A stretch of DNA of 15,514 bases from UPXZ01 sp047973025. Its GTDB lineage: Bacteria > Bacteroidota > Bacteroidia > Bacteroidales > Paludibacteraceae. Below are positions 6,138-12,934 of this stretch, piece after piece (positions within the stretch are counted from its first letter, which is position 1; each line of letters begins with the position of its first letter). The stretch lies in assembly GCA_047973025.1 (NCBI GenBank), contig JBKEBE010000128.1:1-15514 (forward strand). The letters run 5' to 3'. The notes under the pieces are model-generated. The model was not told the DNA's origin, made no database searches, and was given only the letters and a program-made list of their open reading frames with translations. Both the position numbers and the translations under genes were made by a program.

Positions 6138-7739
6138 CTACATTCTTACCACCTTATCCACCACCTTTTCAAAATCTCTCAAGTGGGTAGCCATCAGAAT
6201 GGTAATTTCGGGGTATTTTTGGCGGATATGTTGAAAAATGGAAATAGCATTTTCCGTACTGATACCGGCAGTAGGTTCATCCACGACCAATAGTTGCGGA
6301 TTTTTCAGCAAAGCCTGTGCAAGCAACAACTTCTTACGCTGTCCCCCGCTCAATGTTTCGCCGTTTTCGCCGAGCCAACTTGCCAAACCGTTCGGAAGTC
6401 CCGCTCGCCAACTCGTCAAATCAACATCGTCAAGTACTTGTTCAATGGCTTCGTCGCCGTAGCCCTGAAAATTTTCACGAAGCGTTCCGGTGAGCAAATA
6501 GGCTTTTTGAGTAACGTAGATACATTCCGGAACGGGCAGACGAGAAATTACGGCATCGGCATTGTTCCACGAAAGCGTTCCCGTATTTCGATATTCGGGA
6601 TAGAAAAGCGCATTTAAAAATGTTGTTTTTCCTTTGCCGGTTTCGCCAAACAGCGCGATCCATTCCCCTTTTTTGACATCAAGCGATATTTCATCGGTGC
6701 GAATAGATGTTTCCGGTATTTTGGCGCTTAAATTTTGGATATTAAGTATTTCCAACGTTTTTTCAACCATCACATCTTCAATCGGATGATTTCCCTGTTC
6801 AATTATTTCGTCAATATCGTCTATCTGATTTTGCACCGAGTTACGTTCCGATTTGCCCGCGAAAAGAACTTCCGCCAATTCCGCTTGCGCCATTATTCCG
6901 AAGAAAATTCCAATGGCAATTGGCGCGTTAATTTCAAAAGAATTTGCCTGATAAAGTACAAACGCGGCAAGCAGGCTGAATCCAAATCCGCCAATCAACT
7001 GCAGATACAACGAATTTATTTGCAGACGGTTTTCAGTTTTTTCAAGCCGGCTCAAGCGATGATTGTACTGCCCGATGGCTTGTTCTTCCAAATTGTATTT
7101 CGAAATTTCAATTTGCCCGCGAAAACTTTCAATCAGTGATTGGTTATTCTCATCGCGTTGAAGTTTCAACGTGGCATAATGTTTTCGATTTTTGACATAA
7201 AACAGCTGTGGAATAAGAAACAGAAGTACTGCGGACGAAATCAAAAATTCAAAAGCAATCGGCTGAGAGAAAAAGGCGACAAAAACAAAATAGGCGATAA
7301 GCGAAATCAACAACGTGGTAAAAGGCAAAATCCACAGTAAAATATGATTGAGTATTTGATCTATGCCCTGTGTGCTGTTTTCGAGCAGTGTAGAATTGTT
7401 ATTAACTTGTTTCTTGAAGTAGGGAAATTTCGCTACGGCGGAAAAAATTTTCAATTGCAGACTTTGCTGTACTTCGAGTGTGGTTTTGTGATTCTGTAAC
7501 CGTTCAAAATAGCGTGTTGCCGTGCGAAAAAGGGTAAAAAGGCGGATAATTGCCGAAGGAACCAAATACGAAAAAGCGGTATTGGCTGTAACGAATACCA
7601 GGCTGCACATCGCCAAGAACCAGCCCGAAACGGCAGGAAGCGCGATAAAGGCAATCGTCCAAAAGAGTAGCAAAAGTAATCCTGCTGTCCATTTTCCCGC
7701 GAAAGGTCGAATAATATGGTTCCGAATGAATTTATTCAT
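6138..7739 (-). CDS. cydC: CydC-type ABC exporter subunit (permease + ATPase)
   Basis: 533 residues, second half of the CydDC heterodimer, an inner-membrane exporter of cysteine/glutathione-type thiols needed for periplasmic redox balance and cytochrome bd assembly. The membrane half (about 1-290) starts with the CydC pattern ALPAVSGWFL and then IRLFTLFRTATRYFERLQNHKTT (64-87). Hydrophobic segments lie near 18-50, 130-182 and 245-290. The ATPase half has Walker A GETGKGKT (365-372), Q-loop Q411, signature LSGGQ (463-467), Walker B with D487/E488, and H519. All are intact. It is about 40 residues shorter than E. coli CydC. It starts 4 bases after the cydD stop, so the two are surely co-transcribed. 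Other heterodimeric exporters share the fold, but the N-terminal pattern favours CydC. Confidence 0.83.
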   Translation of the reverse strand: MNKFIRNHIIRPFAGKWTAGLLLLLFWTIAFIALPAVSGWFLAMCSLVFVTANTAFSYLVPSAIIRLFTLFRTATRYFERLQNHKTTLEVQQSLQLKIFSAVAKFPYFKKQVNNNSTLLENSTQGIDQILNHILLWILPFTTLLISLIAYFVFVAFFSQPIAFEFLISSAVLLFLIPQLFYVKNRKHYATLKLQRDENNQSLIESFRGQIEISKYNLEEQAIGQYNHRLSRLEKTENRLQINSLYLQLIGGFGFSLLAAFVLYQANSFEINAPIAIGIFFGIMAQAELAEVLFAGKSERNSVQNQIDDIDEIIEQGNHPIEDVMVEKTLEILNIQNLSAKIPETSIRTDEISLDVKKGEWIALFGETGKGKTTFLNALFYPEYRNTGTLSWNNADAVISRLPVPECIYVTQKAYLLTGTLRENFQGYGDEAIEQVLDDVDLTSWRAGLPNGLASWLGENGETLSGGQRKKLLLAQALLKNPQLLVVDEPTAGISTENAISIFQHIRQKYPEITILMATHLRDFEKVVDKVVRM

Positions 7740-7743
7740 AGTA

Positions 7744-9387
7744 TCAACTTTGCATTTGTTCGCCCCAGTTTAGATCTACGATTTTATCGGCAATCTCGTC
7801 AAACATCCTTTCGTGCGACGCTACGATAACCAACCTGTCTTCTGCCAATTTCACGATTTGGGGCAGAATAATCCCTACGGTATCCGAATCCAAATTTGCC
7901 GTAGGTTCGTCCAAGATGGCTATCGGTTTGGGATGAAGCATTAAGCGGGCAAGCGTTACGAGCTGGCGTTCGCCACCCGAAAGTTGCTTGCCGTTGTGGG
8001 TCAATTCGGTTTGCCAAGCGTCTTCTTTTTTTGCCAAAATTTTATCTAAAAACGCGGGATAAGCGTTCGTTTTGTCCGTTTCTTTTTCCAAAAAGACATT
8101 GTACTTGAATGTACCATCGAAAATGAACGGAAACTGATTCATATAAGATGTGTTTTTGTCCAACCATTGTCGCGACCAATCGTTTTCTTTCCCATTTATC
8201 GAAATTGAACCTTCCTGCACAGAGAGACTTCCCGCGCAGATTTTCAGTAGCGTGGATTTTCCCGACCCTGAAATTCCCTTGACCAAAACTAATCCTTTGA
8301 CGGGCAAAGATACGTTAATGTCGTGAAGAACCTTTACGGGCGAATTGGGATAGGAAAAACTCAACCCGCCTATTTCAAACTGTCGAAGCGATTGATCGAT
8401 GTCCGGGAAAACCGGAGACGCTTTTTCTTCCAAAACGGGCATCAACAGCTTGGCGGAAGCGAGCGCGCGATTCCGATCGTGATAGGCACTTACAAATTTT
8501 CGCAAGTAAAAGAAAAAATAGGGCGAAATAGTGAGTAGAAACAGTGCTATCCGGAAGTCGTAGCCGTGGTTATACGCCGGCCCGGGCATAATACCGAGTA
8601 GCGACATCCCCAGATAAATGGCAATGGCGGCAATGCTGAGCGTTACAAAAAGTTCCAGCACGGCGGATGACAGGATGGCAACGCTCATCACATTGGTCGT
8701 GGCTTTGTTGAGTGCTTTACTTTTTTTGCTCAGAAAATGATATTGTACTTTGAAATTGTCAAGATTGACAATTTCGGCAATCGTTTGAAGACGGTTGTAG
8801 AAAACAGCCGAATATTTGACAAATAAATTGATGTGCTTTTGGTGGAGGCTTTCCGCTCCCACGCCGATTACCATCATCTGTACCGGGATTATCATCAGCG
8901 AGATGGTCAGTACCATTCCCACCCATTTTTCGACCCAATAAATAACAACGAGCAAAGCAACACTTACCAAAACCGAAGCGAGAGCAGAAGGGATAAAAAA
9001 AGAAAAATAGGGTTTTAGGTCATCGCTGATTTTGGTTACATAAAGCGTTGATGCTGTTGAGTCTAACTGGCTGTTTTTAAGTAAAATAGGATAAACTCGC
9101 TTTTTTATCTTTGAAACAATGATATTGCCGGCTTCATTGTTAAGTACCGAAGCAAAGTGCGCAAAAACATACCTTCCTGCCAAAAACGCGAGCGAAATCC
9201 AGAGCATTTTTGGCAGCACAATTCCTTCTGTCAGCCATCGTGCAGCGAATCCGGCTAAGTACCAACAGAAAACGACAAAGCACGCGGCGCTAGCCACCGT
9301 CAGTACAGACGCGAAAATGTATGTATTTTTTGCTTCGGCTAATTTTTTATTCAACCAACCTGTCGCAGTTTCGGGTTTTGAGCTCAT
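7744..9387 (-). CDS. cydD: CydD-type ABC exporter subunit (permease + ATPase)
   Basis: 547 residues, partner of CydC in the inner-membrane thiol exporter. The permease half shows the CydD pattern: an early membrane pair (23-50, 60-80), a long pair at 129-175, and the diagnostic AILSSAVLELFVTLSIAAIAIYLG region (237-260; compare AFLSSAVLEFF in known CydD). The ATPase half has Walker A GISGSGKS (371-378), Q418, signature LSGGE (469-473, Glu for Gln), Walker B ILDEP with D493/E494, and H525. First gene of the operon; a TACCTTTG -7 box lies 42 bases before the start. cydAB, the usual client oxidase genes, are not in the window, so the link to cytochrome bd is from family knowledge only. Confidence 0.85.
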   Translation of the reverse strand: MSSKPETATGWLNKKLAEAKNTYIFASVLTVASAACFVVFCWYLAGFAARWLTEGIVLPKMLWISLAFLAGRYVFAHFASVLNNEAGNIIVSKIKKRVYPILLKNSQLDSTASTLYVTKISDDLKPYFSFFIPSALASVLVSVALLVVIYWVEKWVGMVLTISLMIIPVQMMVIGVGAESLHQKHINLFVKYSAVFYNRLQTIAEIVNLDNFKVQYHFLSKKSKALNKATTNVMSVAILSSAVLELFVTLSIAAIAIYLGMSLLGIMPGPAYNHGYDFRIALFLLTISPYFFFYLRKFVSAYHDRNRALASAKLLMPVLEEKASPVFPDIDQSLRQFEIGGLSFSYPNSPVKVLHDINVSLPVKGLVLVKGISGSGKSTLLKICAGSLSVQEGSISINGKENDWSRQWLDKNTSYMNQFPFIFDGTFKYNVFLEKETDKTNAYPAFLDKILAKKEDAWQTELTHNGKQLSGGERQLVTLARLMLHPKPIAILDEPTANLDSDTVGIILPQIVKLAEDRLVIVASHERMFDEIADKIVDLNWGEQMQS

Positions 9388-9428
9388 CGAGATTTGATAG
9401 GATGCCGTTATGTACGTCTCGCTACACG

Positions 9429-9436
9429 CAAAGGTA
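9429..9436 (-). promoter_or_regulatory. Candidate -7 box of the cydDC operon
   Basis: TACCTTTG on the minus strand, an exact TAnnTTTG match 42 bases before the cydD ATG. The -33 region has only TTTT at a spacing of about 23, so the match is partial. Confidence 0.5.
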
Positions 9437-9503
9437 GTATAATTTTCGAAGAACCGCGTAAAATTTATATTTCCTACATCTTGGCGTCTCTCCTTTTTTC
9501 TTT

Positions 9504-9511
9504 TACTTTTG
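9504..9511 (+). promoter_or_regulatory. Candidate -7 box for the short-chain dehydrogenase gene
   Basis: TACTTTTG fits TAnnTTTG exactly, with TTGG (9481-9484) 19 bases upstream as an imperfect -33. It lies 111 bases before the dehydrogenase ATG, so the leader would be about 100 nt and would contain the small ORF at 9533. A second, weaker GAACTTTG at 9552-9559 is nearer. Confidence 0.4.
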
Positions 9512-9532
9512 TATCAAATAGTAAAAAGGAAT

Positions 9533-9607
9533 ATGAAACAGTCATTGCAACGAACTTTGCTACACAAGAAAATGATAAATAGCACATTCCGCATGTTTAT
9601 ACTGTAA
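9533..9607 (+). CDS. Possible 24-residue ORF in the dehydrogenase leader
   Basis: ATG at 9533 with AAAAAGGA immediately upstream, encoding MKQSLQRTLLHKKMINSTFRMFIL and stopping 15 bases before the dehydrogenase start. It is basic with a hydrophobic tail. It may be a chance ORF; the placement between a promoter-like box and the gene is the only support. Confidence 0.2.
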   Translation: MKQSLQRTLLHKKMINSTFRMFIL

Positions 9608-9622
9608 AAAAAACTTGAACAC

Positions 9623-10384
9623 ATGAAAACAGCTTTTATTACAGGGGCCACCTCCGGATTTGGACGAGCATTTGCCTTTCGGATGGCTCAATTAGGTTAC
9701 AATCTGATAGTAACGGGAAGACGCGCAAAACTGCTCGATACGCTCGTGCAGGAAATACAGAACGAATACGCTGTCGATATTTGGGCATTAAACTTTGATG
9801 TTCGTGAGAACGAAGCCTGCAAATTAGCAATCAATTCACTACCCGAGAAATTACGACAAATTGACGTACTCGTCAATAACGCGGGACTTGCCGCGGGAGC
9901 ATTACCTTTTGCAGACAGCGAGTTGGATGATTTTGAGCGTATGATTGACACCAATGTAAAAGGACTACTTTATATCACTAAACTGATTGTCCCCGGTATG
10001 ATTGAGCGAAAAACGGGTCACATCGTCAACATCTCATCCATTGCCGGCATTGAAGTCTATCCGAACGGAAACGTGTATTGTGCTTCAAAGCACGCGGTGA
10101 ACGCTATAACGAAAGGGCTACGCATTGATCTGATACAGCACGGCATCCGTGTAAGCTCCATTTCGCCGGGCATGGCAGAAACGGAATTTTCCATAGTTCG
10201 TTACCACGGCGATGAAGCCAAAGCCAAATCGGTATATGCCGGAATAGTCCCATTGACAGCTGAAGACATCGCCGATGCGCTGGAATTTATCGTAACCCGA
10301 CCGGCACACGTGATGATCAACGACATACAGATTAATCCGGCTCAGCAAGCAAACACCTATATATCACATCGAAAAATGATTTAA
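9623..10384 (+). CDS. YdfG-like short-chain dehydrogenase/reductase
   Basis: 253 residues, a classical SDR. Cofactor loop TGATSGFG (7-14), Arg pair in TGRR (31-34) favouring NADP, NNAG (85-88), N111, catalytic S139 and the Y152-x-x-x-K156 pair. The IDTNVKGL segment, the SPGMAETEFS segment (181-190) followed by VRYHGDEAKA, and the PAHVMINDIQINP end follow E. coli YdfG (3-hydroxy acid/serine and malonic semialdehyde reductase) closely. It probably reduces a small hydroxy- or semialdehyde acid in the cytoplasm; the exact substrate is unproven. It stands alone, divergent from cydDC, with 126 bases before the next gene on the same strand. No Shine-Dalgarno is present. Confidence 0.88.
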   Translation: MKTAFITGATSGFGRAFAFRMAQLGYNLIVTGRRAKLLDTLVQEIQNEYAVDIWALNFDVRENEACKLAINSLPEKLRQIDVLVNNAGLAAGALPFADSELDDFERMIDTNVKGLLYITKLIVPGMIERKTGHIVNISSIAGIEVYPNGNVYCASKHAVNAITKGLRIDLIQHGIRVSSISPGMAETEFSIVRYHGDEAKAKSVYAGIVPLTAEDIADALEFIVTRPAHVMINDIQINPAQQANTYISHRKMI

Positions 10385-10439
10385 ACACTAAAAAATCAAT
10401 TATTTAGCGGAAAGTATCGTGTTTTTGAAAAAAAATATT

Positions 10440-10447
10440 TATTTTTG
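10440..10447 (+). promoter_or_regulatory. Candidate -7 box of the DUF349 gene
   Basis: TATTTTTG fits TAnnTTTG, 63 bases before the ATG. No TTTG at 19-20 bases; TTTG at 10423-10426 is too close. The A/T-rich context makes chance matches more likely. Confidence 0.4.
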
Positions 10448-10469
10448 TCTAAATATTTATTCAAAATGT

Positions 10470-10494
10470 TAAATGACTATAAAACCGTCATTTA
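10470..10494 (+). repeat. Hairpin in the DUF349 5' leader
   Basis: TAAATGAC (10470-10477), a 9-base loop, GTCATTTA (10487-10494): a perfect 8-bp stem ending 16 bases before the start codon, with no T run. It may influence translation start; it is A/T-rich and only modestly stable. Confidence 0.45.
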
Positions 10495-10510
10495 TAAAAA
10501 CTGATCTGAA

Positions 10511-12562
10511 ATGGACGCACAAAATCCTACACCCGAAAAGGACGATTTGACCCAAGGAAAAATCGTACCGGAAGAAGTACAGCAAGAAAAGGCCACGGAA
10601 GAACTTCACAATCAAGTCGAAGAGAAAACCGAAAAGAACACAGGAAACCAGTCTGACGAAATAAAAACGGATATTGACTCCGAAGGGTCGGTAAAAGAAA
10701 GTCCGGCAGTAGAAGAAAATGTAGCTCCTGTTGTTGAAGCGGAATCGGCTAACGTTATTGAAGAAGAAAAGAAGATTGAGTCCGAATCCAAATTGGATGA
10801 CAAAAATCTGAATGATGAAGACAACGCTGATACTGATGTATCTGTTAAAATCATTGATCTTTCTAAACAGGAATTGTACGATCTATTAAAAGAAAAATTG
10901 GACGGAGAAGACATCCTTCGTCTGAAGAGTGAAGTTGAATCGATCAAGCAGACTTTCTATAAAATTAGCAAGAATGAAACTGATCAACAAAGGGTTACGT
11001 TTGTCGAAGAGGGGGGGGATGAACTTGATTTTATCCCCAATGCTCCGGAATTGGAAACCGAGTTCAAAGAGCTTTTGAGCGAGTATCGTAATAGAAAAGC
11101 GAAATTTACCGCTCAATTGGAACAAGAGAAAGAAAATAATCTCTTGAAAAAAAACCACATCATCGAGCAGATGAAGCAGTTGACCGAAAGTAAAGAGGAT
11201 GTTTCGGCAAATATTGCCGTGTTTCGCCAATTACAGCAGGATTGGAAGAAAATCGGGCAAGTCCCTGCCGGTGCGGTTAATGACCTTTGGAAACAATATA
11301 ACCAATATCAGGAAGCATTTTGGGATTTAATTAAAATCAACAATGAGCTTCGGGAGTATGATTTTAAGAAAAATCTGGAAGCTAAAACGAAACTCATCGA
11401 GCAAGCCGAAGCGTTGGACGTGGAAACTGACGTTGTAAGCGCTTTCCGTCAGTTGCAAAAATTGCATGAAGAGTGGCACGAATTAGGACCGGTCGCTCGC
11501 GATCTTCGGGAAGAAGTGTGGGATCGGTTCAAAGCCGCGTCCACCGTAATCAACAAAAAACACCAATCGCATTTTGAAGACATCCGCGAGATAGAAGAAA
11601 AAAACTTAGAAAGAAAAATCGCGCTTTGTGAAAAGATTGAAGCCGTGGATACATCCGGACTCTCTTCGTACAAAGATTGGGATGGAGCCACCAAAAACAT
11701 ACTTGAGATGCAGGAAGAATGGCGCCAAATCGGTTTCGCTCCACGCAAATCAAATCAAAAAGTTTTTGAACGTTACCGAAAAGCCTGCGATACTTTCTTC
11801 TCGGCAAAAGCCGAATTCTACAAGGAAATAAAAGCCAACTTGAATGAGAATTTGGAAAAAAAGAAAGTGCTTTGTGAAAAAGTCGAAGCACTGAAGGACA
11901 GTACGGAATGGAAAGAAACTTCCGAAATTCTCATTCAACTCCAAAAAGAATGGAAAACCATCGGTCCGACACCTAAGAAATTTTCGGATGAAGTTTGGAA
12001 GCGCTTCATTACTGCCTGTGATTATTTCTTTGAGCAGCGAAATAAAAATGTGAGTGGTAAAAGAACGGATGAAGCGGAAAATCTGGACAAAAAGAAAGAG
12101 TTGATTGAACAAATTAAAACATTTCAAAAAACTGACAACCCCGGAGAATCATTGACTGCTTTGCGTGGGCTTGCTGCCGAATGGAACAGCATCGGACACG
12201 TTCCTTACAAAGAAAAAGATAAGATCTACAAAGAATACCGTAGCGCGCTTGACGCTCAGTTTGACATCTTAAACGTCAGCGTTTCACAACGTCGGCTGGA
12301 ATCTTTCAAGAGTAACTTGAAAGACATGAGCCGGAAGGGAGAAAATAAGTTGTACCGCGAACGGGAAAAATTGGTTCGCGCATACGAACACCTGAAATCG
12401 GAAATTGCGACTTACGAAAACAACATTGGATTTTTAAGCATTTCATCTAAAAAAGGCGGTGGTATGTTACATGAGATGGAACGTAAAATTGAAACTTTGA
12501 AAGATGAATGTAAACTACTTGAACAAAAAATCAATATGATTGACGAGAATACCTCGGAATAG
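10511..12562 (+). CDS. DUF349 repeat protein with acidic N-terminal tail
   Basis: 683 residues. Residues 1-110 are low-complexity and very acidic (Glu, Asp, Lys), probably disordered. The rest is helical and charged, with five DUF349 repeats, each centred on an EW..IG.VP or similar motif: W245, W322, W404, W481 and W558, spaced 77, 82, 77 and 77 residues. The last 80 residues look like a coiled coil. No signal peptide or membrane segment, so cytoplasmic. The family is widespread in Bacteroidota and its biochemical role is not settled; repeats of this kind suggest a scaffold or nucleic-acid/ribosome partner, but that is inference. A run of eight G residues lies inside the gene (11011-11018, codons for EGGD). 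It may share a transcript with the dehydrogenase by read-through, but has its own promoter-like box. Confidence 0.85.
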   Translation: MDAQNPTPEKDDLTQGKIVPEEVQQEKATEELHNQVEEKTEKNTGNQSDEIKTDIDSEGSVKESPAVEENVAPVVEAESANVIEEEKKIESESKLDDKNLNDEDNADTDVSVKIIDLSKQELYDLLKEKLDGEDILRLKSEVESIKQTFYKISKNETDQQRVTFVEEGGDELDFIPNAPELETEFKELLSEYRNRKAKFTAQLEQEKENNLLKKNHIIEQMKQLTESKEDVSANIAVFRQLQQDWKKIGQVPAGAVNDLWKQYNQYQEAFWDLIKINNELREYDFKKNLEAKTKLIEQAEALDVETDVVSAFRQLQKLHEEWHELGPVARDLREEVWDRFKAASTVINKKHQSHFEDIREIEEKNLERKIALCEKIEAVDTSGLSSYKDWDGATKNILEMQEEWRQIGFAPRKSNQKVFERYRKACDTFFSAKAEFYKEIKANLNENLEKKKVLCEKVEALKDSTEWKETSEILIQLQKEWKTIGPTPKKFSDEVWKRFITACDYFFEQRNKNVSGKRTDEAENLDKKKELIEQIKTFQKTDNPGESLTALRGLAAEWNSIGHVPYKEKDKIYKEYRSALDAQFDILNVSVSQRRLESFKSNLKDMSRKGENKLYREREKLVRAYEHLKSEIATYENNIGFLSISSKKGGGMLHEMERKIETLKDECKLLEQKINMIDENTSE

Positions 12563-12934
12563 CTGTATTAGCTACTACTTCGTCTTTCAGTATCGAAATG
12601 TACTCTTGATAACTTCCGATTACAACTATTCGTTAATTTGGTAAACCTTTTGTTTGCCAAATTAACGAACACGCAAAAAATTCTCGAAAAACCAACTATT
12701 TGATACACATTAATACAACGATGTGTCTCTTAAACAATTGTTTTAGCCTACATTCAATGTCTATTGAGTGCAAGGTTTTGCTTCAAGTACTTTTTTTTGA
12801 GTACGGTCGCTTCAGTAAACGAACGATATTAATCTTTGCTGATACCCTAAAATTAGTCTCTGCGGACAAACAAACAGATATTCGATCAGAAAAGAAGTTG
12901 CACAAAGATTATAGGTACAATAGAGGTGCTTTCA
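12563..12934. other. 372-base gap between convergent genes
   Basis: Between the ends of the DUF349 gene (+) and the double hydrolase gene (-). Apart from the strong hairpin at 12629-12669 I see no promoter, RNA gene or coding sequence I can support. The sequence is A/T-rich with an eight-T run at 12792-12799. Confidence 0.5.
12629..12669. repeat. 18-bp hairpin without a T tract
   Basis: TTCGTTAATTTGGTAAAC (12629-12646), loop CTTTT, GTTTGCCAAATTAACGAA (12652-12669). All 18 positions pair, one as a G-T pair. It sits 66 bases after the DUF349 stop and between convergent genes, where a bidirectional terminator is expected, but neither strand has a T run behind it. Confidence 0.75.
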
